NCBI GenBank assembly: GCA_947631805.1
Contig: CANRNA010000011.1
Coordinates: 1 to 17,551, forward strand
Direction: 5' to 3'
DNA: 17,551 nt
From: an uncultured Oscillospiraceae bacterium
GTDB lineage: Bacteria > Bacillota > Clostridia > Oscillospirales > Oscillospiraceae
Below are positions 7,920 to 15,141 of the stretch, piece by piece. Position 1 is the stretch's first letter; every line of letters begins with the position of its first letter. The notes under the pieces are model-generated. The model ran no database searches. It saw nothing but the letters and a program-made list of their open reading frames with translations, and had not been told where the DNA came from. The position numbers and the translations under genes are program-made.

Positions 7920-8899
7920 CAGATAAGAGCGCTGGCCCGGTCGACCTTGCGCACGATGCCGTTGGCGATCAGGATGGTGATGCAGCCTATCACCGACTGG
8001 AACAGGCTGGCCGCCGCCGTCTTGCCCAGGCTGGTGGCCCCGTTGACCAGCATCTGATAGATCTTCACGTCGAAGGTGGCGACCATCGGCGTCAGAGGCT
8101 GGTTCGCGCCGCGGGATACCTGATAGAACAGGCCGAAGTCGGAGGAGAAGATGTGTCCCACCGACAGGATGAACATCATGATGATGATGGGCTTCAGGCT
8201 GGGCAGCGTGACATACCGCCCCTGCTGGAACTTGTTGGCCCCGTCCAGCACCGCCGCCTCATACAGGGTGGAGTCGATGCCTGTGATGCTGGCCAGATAC
8301 ACCACCATGCTGTAGCCAATGGATTTCCAGATGTGCATGATGACGATTATGTATGGCCAGTATTTTGGCTCGCCGTACCAGTTGATGTTCTGCCCGCCCA
8401 GGGAGCGGATAAGGGAGTTGAGAAGGCCCTTGTCCGTGATGAGGAAGGCGTACACGAAATAGGTGACCACGACCCAGCTCATGAAGTGGGGCATGAACAT
8501 CAGCGTCTGATAGGTCTTGCTCTTGCGTTTGGAGTAGATGTTGCTGATCATGATGGCCAGCGTCACCGGCAGGGCGATGTCCAGAATGATGAACGCGACG
8601 TTATAAAGTATCGTGTTGCGCAGTATCTGGGTAAAGTCACGCAGGCCAAAGAAGTACTTGAAGTTGTCAAAGGCGATCCAGTCGCTCTTCAGCAGGCTCG
8701 TCAAAAAGCTGGCGCCCGGGGTGATCTTGTAGTCCTTGAACGCGATGATCACGCCGAACATGGGCAGGTAGCAAAACAGCACATACCACACAAAGGTGGG
8801 CAGAGCCAGCAGGCTCAGCTCCGTGTCGTCCTTGCTCCACCGGCGCTTTTTCGGCTTTACCTGAACTTCCTCCTTCTTCTTTACTTCCAGTTCCGTCAT
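7919..8899 (-). CDS. Sugar ABC transporter permease, LplB-like (CUT1)
   Basis: This inner-membrane permease of the MalF/LplB type is about 326 residues long. A charged N-terminus rich in Lys and Glu is followed by about six TM helices, the first at LPTFVWYVLFCYLPMFGVII (about 33-52). The EAA loop YEAAVLDGANKFQQGRYVTL is at about 213-232. It pairs with the LplC-like permease encoded directly downstream. The start is uncertain: GGAG (8912-8915) is 12 nt from the ATG at 8899 and only 3 nt from the ATG at 8908 (three residues longer). Further upstream in-frame codons at 8950 and 8956 lack a ribosome site and lie close to the -10 box. It is the first gene of the transporter operon, behind the promoter at 8968-8996. 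Confidence 0.9.
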   Translation of the reverse strand: MTELEVKKKEEVQVKPKKRRWSKDDTELSLLALPTFVWYVLFCYLPMFGVIIAFKDYKITPGASFLTSLLKSDWIAFDNFKYFFGLRDFTQILRNTILYNVAFIILDIALPVTLAIMISNIYSKRKSKTYQTLMFMPHFMSWVVVTYFVYAFLITDKGLLNSLIRSLGGQNINWYGEPKYWPYIIVIMHIWKSIGYSMVVYLASITGIDSTLYEAAVLDGANKFQQGRYVTLPSLKPIIIMMFILSVGHIFSSDFGLFYQVSRGANQPLTPMVATFDVKIYQMLVNGATSLGKTAAASLFQSVIGCITILIANGIVRKVDRASALI

Positions 8900-8967
8900 G
8901 TATTGCATCGTCTCCTTTCCGTCGAATCGGCAAAACACACAAAAACGCATTGCCAACGTTAGTTTTT

Positions 8968-8996
8968 ATTATATATTTTACGGCCTTGCGAGGATA
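8968..8996 (-). promoter_or_regulatory. Probable activator-dependent promoter of the sugar transporter operon
   Basis: On the minus strand a perfect TATAAT (8973-8968) lies in an AT-rich stretch. At 17-bp spacing the -35 position holds TATCCT, which barely resembles TTGACA. TATCCT is also one of three copies of a repeated element (8991-9031). A good -10 with a non-functional -35 covered by repeats is typical of activator-dependent promoters. The expected transcription start is near 8961. Confidence 0.5.
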
Positions 8997-9031
8997 GTCC
9001 GAAAAGGATATTTTATAGTGCAAAAAGGATA
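8991..9031. repeat. AGGATA direct repeats upstream of the transporter promoter
   Basis: AGGATA occurs on the plus strand at 8991-8996, 9005-9010 and 9026-9031. The outer two belong to a 9-bp exact repeat, AAAAGGATA at 9002-9010 and 9023-9031, placed 21 bp apart, two helical turns. Relative to the predicted transcription start they lie near -45 and -66, and the third copy replaces the -35 box. This arrangement suits an AraC-type regulator, the class often paired with LplABC-like transporters. The regulator itself is not in this window. Confidence 0.5.
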
Positions 9032-9075
9032 CACTTTTCACATTTTCTTCATAGTCGTCTCTTTTCATGTTGCCA

Positions 9076-9085
9076 TTGTGCACAA
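9076..9085. promoter_or_regulatory. Perfect palindrome TTGTGCACAA in the divergent intergenic region
   Basis: A 10-bp perfect dyad sits between the divergent transporter and GH20 genes, in AT-rich non-coding DNA. It could be a half-hidden repressor site. A 10-bp palindrome can also arise by chance, so support is weak. Confidence 0.2.
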
Positions 9086-9144
9086 GAAACGGCGTGTTCC
9101 CTTATAGAAACTGCTGATTTTATACAAAAGTATTGCTTTTCCAC

Positions 9145-9173
9145 TTCCCTCCAACGGCTTTTTCATTGATAAT
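9145..9173 (+). promoter_or_regulatory. Candidate promoter of the GH20 gene
   Basis: GATAAT (9168-9173) matches five of six -10 positions. At 17 bp upstream lies TTCCCT (9145-9150), a weak -35. A second weak option uses TATACA (9121-9126) with another TTCCCT (9097-9102). A rightward promoter must lie in this region because the gene is divergent from its neighbour, but neither candidate is strong. Confidence 0.3.
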
Positions 9174-9187
9174 GGGGCTGAAAAATA

Positions 9188-9202
9188 CGCCCCGCCGGGG
9201 CG
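9188..9202 (+). other. GC hairpin directly before the GH20 ribosome binding site
   Basis: CGCCCC, a 3-nt loop GCC, and GGGGCG form a 6-bp all-GC stem. It ends at the base before AAAGGAG (9203-9209). In mRNA it would sit against the Shine-Dalgarno site without hiding it, which may keep the site open or stabilise the 5' end. Confidence 0.4.
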
Positions 9203-9216
9203 AAAGGAGCGTCGAT

Positions 9217-11082
9217 ATGAACACGCGCATACACATCACCGGCCAGACGCCGGAAAACTGGCAGGCCGCCCTGGCCCAGCTGGAGGAGGACCTGGGCTTC
9301 TCCCCCGCCGACGAGGGGCTCACTGTCCAATGCGTCCGGGGGGACTGCCTGGCCCTGGAGAGCGACGGCGTCAGCGTGCGCCTCACTTGGGCGGAGCCCG
9401 TGCAGTTCTACCGGGCCCTGAGCCTCATCCCCCGCCCCCTGGCCCCCTGCGATATTCGCCAGACCCCCCGCTTCCGCTCCGCGGGCGTGATGTTCGACTG
9501 CTCCCGCAACGGGGTGCTCAAGCCCGACGCGGTGAAGTTCTTCCTGCGGAAAATGGCCCTGATGGGCCTTGACCTGGGGATGCTGTACACCGAGGACACC
9601 TACCAGGTGCCGGAGCAGCCCTTCTTCGGCTACAAGCGGGGCCGGTACACCTATGACGAGCTGAAGGACATGGACGACTACGCCGCCCTGTTCGGCATCG
9701 AGCTGTGCCCCTGCATCCAGGTGCTGGGCCACTTAAAGCGGGTGCTCCACTGGCCCGCCTTCCACCGTCTGCGGGACAACGCCGAGGTGCTCCTGGCGGA
9801 CGAGGAGGAGACCTACGCCCTCATCCGCCAGATGGTCCGGGCGGCCTCCGCCCCCTTCCGCTCCCGCCGCATCCACATCGGCATGGACGAGGCCTACGGG
9901 GTGGGCCTGGGGGAGCATCTGGCCCGCTTCGGCTATGAGGACCCCCGCTCCGTCATCGGCCGCCACCTGCGCCGGGTGCTGGACATCACCGACGAGTTCG
10001 GCCTGAAGCCCATGATGTGGAGCGACATGTACTTCCACTTGGACGGCGGCGGCTACCACACCGGGGGCATGCCCTCGGAAAAGGCCATCGCCGCCGTGGA
10101 CCGGCGGGTCAGCCTGGTGTACTGGGACTACTACCACGCCAAGGAGGAGGAGTACGCCCAGGCGCTGAAAAAGCACGCCTGCTTCGGCGTGCCCACGGTG
10201 TTCGCCGGGGGATTGTGGACCTGGGTGGGCCCCGCCCCGGCCTATCACCAGGCCATCGAGAACACCGTGGCCGGGCTCACCGCCTGCATGAAGGCGGACG
10301 TGGACACGGTGCTTGCCACCGCCTGGGGGGACAACGGCGCCGAGACCAATATGCTCGCCTCCCTGCTGGGCATCCAGCTCTACGGGGAGCTGACCTACAC
10401 CGGCCGATACGACCAGGCGGAGCTGGCGGCCCGGTTCCGCCGGTGCTGCGGCGCGGACGCCCAGGCCTTTTTGGACCTGAGCCGCATGAACGCCGCCCCC
10501 GGCATGGTCTCCCACCCCGCCGACCCGGTGAACGCCTGCAAGTTCATGCTCTATCAGGACCCGCTGGTGGAGCTGTTTGAAAAGGACGTGGAGGGCTTCC
10601 GTCTGGCGGAGCACTATGCCGCCCTGGCCCCCCTGTACGCCCGCTACGGGGAGGAGAACCCTGCCTACGGCCTGCTGTTTGATTTCTACGCCGCTCTGGC
10701 CCACGCCCTGGCGCTGAAATGCGCCTGGCACGAGGGCGCGGCCAAGGCCGTCCGGGCCGGGGACCGGGACGCGGCGGCAAAGCTGGCCGCCGCCCTGCCC
10801 GACACGGCGGAGGCCTTCCAGGCCCTGCGCCAGGTGTGGCGCCGACTGTGGGAGAGCACCAACAAGCCCAACGGCTTCGAGGTCATCGAGGTCCGGCTGG
10901 GAGGCGTCATTGCCCGGCTGTCCACGGCAGAGGACAAGATGCTCGACTTCGCCTCCGGCGCCGTGGACGACATCCCCGAGCTGACCGAGCCGTCTCTTAT
11001 CTGCAAGCGTCGGCCGGACAACTCCATCGGCTGCACCAACACCATGGACGAGATAGCCACCGCCTGCACCATCGACTGGTAA
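9217..11082 (+). CDS. Glycoside hydrolase family 20 beta-N-acetylhexosaminidase-like enzyme
   Basis: This 621-residue protein of the GH20 type would remove terminal beta-GlcNAc or GalNAc by substrate-assisted catalysis. A small alpha/beta N-terminal domain (about 1-85, ending FYRALSLIP) precedes the TIM barrel. The catalytic pair is Asp224-Glu225 in HIGMDE (220-225). Aromatic-rich strands that would line the -1 site are MMWSDMYFHL, VYWDYYH, GGLWTWVGP and ATAWGDNG. A mainly helical C-terminal domain follows. Length and layout resemble the streptococcal GH20C type of exo-hexosaminidase (recalled, not searched). No signal peptide is seen, so it should be cytoplasmic. The ATG at 9217 has AAAGGAG 7 nt upstream; the frame stays open to an ATG at 9133, but that part has no ribosome site and covers the putative promoter. 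It is divergent from the sugar transporter and ends at a terminator shared with the convergent operon. Confidence 0.88.
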   Translation: MNTRIHITGQTPENWQAALAQLEEDLGFSPADEGLTVQCVRGDCLALESDGVSVRLTWAEPVQFYRALSLIPRPLAPCDIRQTPRFRSAGVMFDCSRNGVLKPDAVKFFLRKMALMGLDLGMLYTEDTYQVPEQPFFGYKRGRYTYDELKDMDDYAALFGIELCPCIQVLGHLKRVLHWPAFHRLRDNAEVLLADEEETYALIRQMVRAASAPFRSRRIHIGMDEAYGVGLGEHLARFGYEDPRSVIGRHLRRVLDITDEFGLKPMMWSDMYFHLDGGGYHTGGMPSEKAIAAVDRRVSLVYWDYYHAKEEEYAQALKKHACFGVPTVFAGGLWTWVGPAPAYHQAIENTVAGLTACMKADVDTVLATAWGDNGAETNMLASLLGIQLYGELTYTGRYDQAELAARFRRCCGADAQAFLDLSRMNAAPGMVSHPADPVNACKFMLYQDPLVELFEKDVEGFRLAEHYAALAPLYARYGEENPAYGLLFDFYAALAHALALKCAWHEGAAKAVRAGDRDAAAKLAAALPDTAEAFQALRQVWRRLWESTNKPNGFEVIEVRLGGVIARLSTAEDKMLDFASGAVDDIPELTEPSLICKRRPDNSIGCTNTMDEIATACTIDW

Positions 11083-11100
11083 GCGCCGCCCCCGTCCGGC

Positions 11101-11147
11101 AAAAAGCCCCTGCCCGTCCGCTCCCGCGGACAGGCAGGGGTCATTTT
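11101..11147. terminator. Bidirectional intrinsic terminator between convergent units
   Basis: CCCCTGCC-c-GTCCGC (11107-11121), a TCCC loop and GCGGAC-a-GGCAGGGG (11126-11140) form a 14-bp stem with one mismatch. Leftward it is followed by CTTTTT (11106-11101), rightward by a weaker TCATTTT (11141-11147). It lies 24 nt after the GH20 stop and about 8 nt after the stop of the FtsX-like gene, so it can end both transcripts. Confidence 0.85.
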
Positions 11148-11148
11148 C

Positions 11149-12132
11149 TCACTGCCACGCCCGGATGAGGGCCCAGGCCAGGACCCCCAGGGCGATGCCC
11201 CCCAGGACGGGATAGGCCCGCCCGGTGCGCCGGAGCCTGGCCGCGGCGGCGGGGGGAAGCCCCATCCGCACCAGGGCCGTGTCCTGCTCCCGGTCCTCTT
11301 CGCCGTGGACCGCCCGTGCGGCCCACCCGGTCATGGCGGCGCAGCCATAGCTCCCCAGGGCCATGGCCAGGATATAGGCCGCCTCCCGGCCTCTGGCGTC
11401 CCAGCCCTCCTGCCGGGCCGCCTCGTCCCCCTGGGCCTGGTAGCCCATGTCGGCGATGGCCTTCGTCACGGCCTGGGCCGCCCCGGCCCCGTCGATGCGC
11501 ACCACCGCCCCGGTGTAGCCCGAGGGCTGGCCCTGGCGCTGCAGCAGCTGCTTCGCCATATCCTGGCTCATGTAACACACGGGCTCGTCCCCCTGGAATA
11601 TGCCGCTGACCCGTGCGGGGATGTCGCTCTCGCCCAGGGTGAGGGTGAATTCCTCCTCCAGCCAGTCGATGTCCGCCAGGTCGTCTCCCGTGCGGCGGGT
11701 CTTGTCCTCCGGGTCGGCGAAGCTCTTGGCCGCCTCCCGGCTCAGGACCAGCCAGGGCATGGCGCTCCCCGCCGGGAAGCCCCCGCCCAGCTCATACTCC
11801 AGCCGGAGATACTCCCCGTCTATGCCGGTGACGGACAGCCCCGCCGTGAATTTCCCGGCGGCGGCCGTGCCGGACAGCGTCAGCACCCCCGACGCGTCCA
11901 GCACCCCCGGTATATCCAGGATGTCCTGGACGGTCTGCTCCGTCACCGCCAGATAGCTGGGCGCGGTCACGGCGAGCTCACAGGGGGCGGCCTTTTCCGC
12001 CCTCACCTCCGCCCCGATGGTCCCGGCGAAGCACAGGCAGGCCGTGCCCAGGGCCGTGAGCAGGGCGCAGGCCGCGCCGAACCCCGGCCGAACGGTCTTC
12101 CCCGCCAGATACAAATGGTCGGCCAGTCTCAT
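11149..12132 (-). CDS. FtsX/MacB-like permease ending after the third TM helix
   Basis: This 327-residue protein has an N-terminal TM helix (about 17-41), a large extracytoplasmic domain (about 45-245), a second TM helix (about 250-272), a cytoplasmic loop, and a third TM helix (about 306-326) ending in RAWQ-stop. The loop EDREQDTALVRMGLPPAAAARLRR resembles the coupling loop of FtsX/MacB/LolC-type permeases (RxxExALxRxxG). Family members normally end with a fourth helix; here the stop follows the third, and a terminator begins about 8 nt later, leaving no room for it. The ATG at 12132 overlaps the COG1361-like stop as ATGA and has no ribosome site of its own, so translation is probably coupled. 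It is the last gene of the operon. The FtsX assignment rests on topology and the loop, and is moderate. Confidence 0.72.
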   Translation of the reverse strand: MRLADHLYLAGKTVRPGFGAACALLTALGTACLCFAGTIGAEVRAEKAAPCELAVTAPSYLAVTEQTVQDILDIPGVLDASGVLTLSGTAAAGKFTAGLSVTGIDGEYLRLEYELGGGFPAGSAMPWLVLSREAAKSFADPEDKTRRTGDDLADIDWLEEEFTLTLGESDIPARVSGIFQGDEPVCYMSQDMAKQLLQRQGQPSGYTGAVVRIDGAGAAQAVTKAIADMGYQAQGDEAARQEGWDARGREAAYILAMALGSYGCAAMTGWAARAVHGEEDREQDTALVRMGLPPAAAARLRRTGRAYPVLGGIALGVLAWALIRAWQ

Positions 12133-13820
12133 CGCTTCACGTGGCGGTAGCTGCCCGTGGGCTTCCGCCGCAGGGCCACGATGCCCGCCGCCAGGGCGAT
12201 GACGACCCCGCCCCCGGCCACGAACACCCACCACTGGACCGTGCGGGCCTGCTCCTCGGCCTGGGCCTGCTGCTCCTGTTCCTGCTCCTTGGCGGAGGCT
12301 ATGACCAGCTCCTTCACGTTGGTGGAGGTCCCGGTCTCGTCCACATACTCCTTGCCTCCCGCGTCCTCATAGATGAGCCGCACCTTGCCGTAGGTATAGC
12401 CGTAGCGCTCGCTCTCCCCCTCCTTCATCCCGGCGAACACGCTCATGCTGGCCGTGGCGGAGGTGCCCGGCTCCATGTTGCCGATGAACGCCGTCCCCGA
12501 GGGGAACAGCCCCGGCACGTCCAGCTCCACCCGCACGTTGTAGATGGGTCCCCGTCCCAGGTTCATCACCTGGAACGACTGTTGGATGGTATCCCCCGCG
12601 TTCACCTCCGAGGGGATGGTGAAGGGCCCCAGCTCCACGTCCACCGCCTGGACCACCTCCACGCTGACCGTGCCGGAGGAGGACATGGTCACGGCGTCGC
12701 TGTCGTCATACTCCATGGCCAGGTTCACCGCGTACCGCTGGGCGGGGGTCTCCAGGTCCGTCTTGTATTTCAGCTCCAGCTCCGTGGTCTCCCCGGCGGC
12801 CAGGTCGCCCATGAAGATGGTGCTGGTGGCGTTTTGCAGCACCAGGTGCTGGCTCTCCCCTGTGACGGTGACCAGCATGTTCTGCACGTCCTGGGTCTGG
12901 CTGGTGTTGCGCAGCGTTACCTTCACGGCGAAGCTCTCCCCCGCCTTCACCGGGGCCTTGTTCACGGTGTACCGGTCCACCAGTACCCTTGGCTTGGACT
13001 CCGGGTCCTCCTGGACCATCCCCCCTCCGCCGCCCACATACACAGGCGCGGCGGTGTCCTCCTTGGGGGCGGGCACGTCGGCGATGGTCACATAGCAGAC
13101 GAACACCTGGCTGAGCACCGTCCCGTCGCTGCCCACGCCCTTCACCTCCAGGTTGATGGGGTAGGTGCCGTTTTGCCGCTCCGCCTTCAGGGGGAAGTCG
13201 AACCGCACCAGATAGGACGGCACGGTCTGGAGCACCTCCCCCGGCTCCCCGGTGGCGTTCACCGGGTTGTCCGCCAGATAGAAGGTCTTCTGGTAGTTCT
13301 TCACCTGCACGGGGGAGCTGCCCGCGTCCCCCAGGGAGGGGGTCACGGTGATCTGCCCGCCCATGACCTCATGGCTGGCCAGCAGGGGCATCACCAGCGT
13401 CAGCACCCCGTCCTTCACCTGGGGCACATACCCGTCCTTATAGGCCCGGTCCATGCCCTCGTACACGTTCACGTCGTCTATCTGAAGTCTGGTCTGGCCA
13501 TTGTCCGGAAGCTCCGGCACCATGGTGGGCACAGGGGTTGGCACGGGGGTGGCCGTGGGCTCCGGCACGGACGTGGCGGGAGGCTCCGGGGAGGGACTGG
13601 CCGGGGGCTCGGTGACGTCGGTCCCGCCCCCCTCCTGGCCGGTCTCCGGCTCCTGGATGTCGGGCGCGCCCGGCGCCGTGTCACCAGTGCCCTCCTGGCT
13701 CTCCGCCGTCACGGTCTGCTGCCCCTCGCTCTGCTCCGGCTCACCGGCCGCATAGCCCGGCGCTGCCAGCGCTCCCGCCGCCAGCAGCAGCGCCAGCGTC
13801 AAACACACAGCTTTTCTCAT
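12129..13820 (-). CDS. Secreted COG1361-like protein with C-terminal TM anchor
   Basis: This 563-residue protein begins with a Sec signal peptide (about 1-25). An acidic Glu/Gly/Thr-rich segment and a Pro/Thr/Val linker (to about 105) follow. The body is a series of beta-rich Ig-like modules; one contains VKAGESFAVKVTLRNTSQ and another VNAGDTIQQSFQVMNLGRGP, the pattern of COG1361/CARDB-type extracellular domains. A Gln/Glu-rich helix (KEQEQEQQAQAEEQAR) leads into one TM segment (about 529-551) and a basic tail ending RHVKR, giving an outside-facing body. The ATG at 13820 has AGGAGG (13830-13835) 9 nt upstream and overlaps the previous stop as ATGA. It sits between the degenerate ATPase and FtsX-like genes, where MacAB-like operons would encode an adaptor, so a partner role to the permease is inferred. 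No enzyme motif is seen. Confidence 0.8.
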   Translation of the reverse strand: MRKAVCLTLALLLAAGALAAPGYAAGEPEQSEGQQTVTAESQEGTGDTAPGAPDIQEPETGQEGGGTDVTEPPASPSPEPPATSVPEPTATPVPTPVPTMVPELPDNGQTRLQIDDVNVYEGMDRAYKDGYVPQVKDGVLTLVMPLLASHEVMGGQITVTPSLGDAGSSPVQVKNYQKTFYLADNPVNATGEPGEVLQTVPSYLVRFDFPLKAERQNGTYPINLEVKGVGSDGTVLSQVFVCYVTIADVPAPKEDTAAPVYVGGGGGMVQEDPESKPRVLVDRYTVNKAPVKAGESFAVKVTLRNTSQTQDVQNMLVTVTGESQHLVLQNATSTIFMGDLAAGETTELELKYKTDLETPAQRYAVNLAMEYDDSDAVTMSSSGTVSVEVVQAVDVELGPFTIPSEVNAGDTIQQSFQVMNLGRGPIYNVRVELDVPGLFPSGTAFIGNMEPGTSATASMSVFAGMKEGESERYGYTYGKVRLIYEDAGGKEYVDETGTSTNVKELVIASAKEQEQEQQAQAEEQARTVQWWVFVAGGGVVIALAAGIVALRRKPTGSYRHVKR

Positions 13821-14491
13821 TTGCTCTCCCCTCCTATGCTCCCAAATGCGATGGACACGGTCCTGTCCGCTGCGACAAGCCCCTCGTCCCGCTCCGCCAG
13901 GATGAGCAGGGCGCTCTGCCCCGCCTCCCAGACGCTCTGTATGGCCTTGGCCGTCCTGTCCGCTTCCAGATAGTCCAGCCCCTCCAGCACGTCCTCCAGC
14001 ACCAGCAGAGGCGGCTCCGATACCGCCGCCCGGGCCAGGGCCGCCAGACGCAGCTCACACACCGTCAGGCTCTTGGGGTACACGTGGGCGGCGTAGCCCA
14101 TCCCCACGGTCTCCAGCGCCTCCCAGGCCGCCGCCTCCCGCTCCCGCCGGGACGCACCCCGCACGGTCAGGGGCATGGCCGCGTTTTCCAGCACCGTGAG
14201 CCCCCGCCAGAAACCCGGCGCCCCGGAGGCGTAGCCCACGCTCCCGCTCCGGTAGGCCGCCGCCTCCCATGCCTCCATCTCGTATACCCGCCTGCCCAGA
14301 ATGAGGGCCTCGCCGCTGTCCGGGCCGTACACGCCCCCGGCCACCATGGCCAGGGCCGCCAGCTCTCCCCGGCCCCCCAGCACCCGCAGACGCTCCCCCC
14401 GGCCCAGCTCCATGTCAATCCGGCGGAGCACCGTCCGGCCGGACCGGTCCCGGCAGGTCACGTTTTTCAACTCAAGTACCGCTTCCATCAT
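13817..14491 (-). CDS. Degenerate MacB/LolD-type ABC ATPase homologue (pseudo-ATPase)
   Basis: This 224-residue protein has the layout of a LolD/MacB-type nucleotide-binding domain but lacks its catalytic residues. LTVLENAAMPLTVRG (98-112) and EGLD (170-173, D-loop) keep the family look. The Walker A position reads GGRGELAA (39-46), with the Gly-Lys-Ser/Thr end replaced by Leu-Ala-Ala. The Q-loop Gln is replaced (GYASG, 86-90). The LSGGQ signature reads LTVCE (142-146). Walker B ends Glu166-Asp167 instead of Asp-Glu. The H-loop His is Arg201 (AERD). The frame is intact over its whole length, with no internal stop, and is coupled at both ends by 4-bp overlaps, so it looks like a maintained protein rather than a decayed gene. 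ATP hydrolysis is very unlikely. It may bind the FtsX-like subunit or pair with the intact ATPase encoded just upstream. The start is the ATG at 14491; an ATG at 14488 is one codon shorter. Confidence 0.82.
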   Translation of the reverse strand: MMEAVLELKNVTCRDRSGRTVLRRIDMELGRGERLRVLGGRGELAALAMVAGGVYGPDSGEALILGRRVYEMEAWEAAAYRSGSVGYASGAPGFWRGLTVLENAAMPLTVRGASRREREAAAWEALETVGMGYAAHVYPKSLTVCELRLAALARAAVSEPPLLVLEDVLEGLDYLEADRTAKAIQSVWEAGQSALLILAERDEGLVAADRTVSIAFGSIGGESK

Positions 14492-15141
14492 TTCACCATC
14501 GTCATGATACCCGCGTCCATCTCGCACACGGTGTCGCACAGCTCGTCTATATCCACCTGGTTGTGGCTGGCCAGGATGACCGTCTTCCCCTGGCCCCGCA
14601 GGTCCTTGATGACCCGGCGCATATCGGCCACGCCGTTTTTGTCCAGCCCGTTGAAAGGCTCGTCCAAAATGAGCAGGGAGGGGTTTTCCATGATGGCCTG
14701 GGCGATGCCCAGCCGCTGGCGCATGCCCAGGGAGTACTTCCCCACAGGCTTTTTGCTGTCCGGGTCCAGCCCCACCCGCTCTATGGTCCGGCGGATGCCC
14801 TCCCGGTCCACCCGCCGCCGCAAGGACGCCAGCAGCTCCAGATTCCTCTGCCCCGTCAGGTTGGGCAGGAACCCCGGCGTCTCGATGATGATGCCCGTGT
14901 CGTCGGGAAAGTCCATATCCCGGCCCACCTGTCTGCCCCGGACCAGTATCCGGCCCCTGGTGGGGGGCAGGAAGCCGCAGATGCACTTCATCAGCACCGT
15001 CTTGCCGCTGCCGTTGTTGCCCACGATGCCGTGGATGCGCCCTTCCTCAAAGTCCCGGTCTATCTGGTGGAGCACCTCCGTCTCCCCGAAGACCTTGGAC
15101 ACCCCCTGCACGCTGATCGCCGCGCCGTTTTCCACGCTCAT
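14488..15141 (-). CDS. ABC transporter ATP-binding protein, BcrA/NatA type
   Basis: This 217-residue cytoplasmic ATPase has a full motif set: Walker A GNNGSGKT (41-48), signature YSLGMRQR (136-143), Walker B LLILDE (156-161), D-loop NGLD and H-loop His193 in ASHN. The Q-loop position reads IETPGF, with Glu as is common in BcrA-type ATPases. It lacks the C-terminal extension of longer BcrA proteins. It should power the two ABC-2-type permeases encoded upstream. The ATG at 15141 overlaps the preceding stop as ATGA, but GGAGG (15143-15147) is only 1 nt from it; an in-frame GTG at 15135 lies 7 nt from that site, so the true start may be two codons later. Confidence 0.93.
   Translation of the reverse strand: MSVENGAAISVQGVSKVFGETEVLHQIDRDFEEGRIHGIVGNNGSGKTVLMKCICGFLPPTRGRILVRGRQVGRDMDFPDDTGIIIETPGFLPNLTGQRNLELLASLRRRVDREGIRRTIERVGLDPDSKKPVGKYSLGMRQRLGIAQAIMENPSLLILDEPFNGLDKNGVADMRRVIKDLRGQGKTVILASHNQVDIDELCDTVCEMDAGIMTMVK

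Noticed and set aside
8900..8956. Longer LplB-like N-terminus from the TTG at 8956 or ATG at 8950
   Set aside because: These codons have no ribosome site, lie within about 10 nt of the predicted transcription start, and add an unlikely Cys-rich leader.
11083..11148. Possible frameshift hiding a fourth TM helix of the FtsX-like protein
   Set aside because: Only a short GC hairpin terminator lies between the stop codon and the convergent GH20 stop; no frame here encodes a hydrophobic helix.
13500..13620. Apparent Pro/Thr/Val repeats in the COG1361-like gene as a tandem repeat locus
   Set aside because: The units are irregular; it reads as an ordinary low-complexity Pro-rich linker between signal peptide and globular modules.
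12141..13973. Long plus-strand frame antisense to the COG1361-like gene
   Set aside because: It has His/Arg/Leu-rich shadow composition; the minus-strand protein has a clear signal peptide, Ig-like modules and TM anchor.
14492..14986. Upstream extension of the degenerate ATPase frame that would make a longer fusion protein
   Set aside because: The extension runs through the intact ATPase gene in another frame and has low-complexity shadow composition; the ATGA overlap gives a natural start at 14491.
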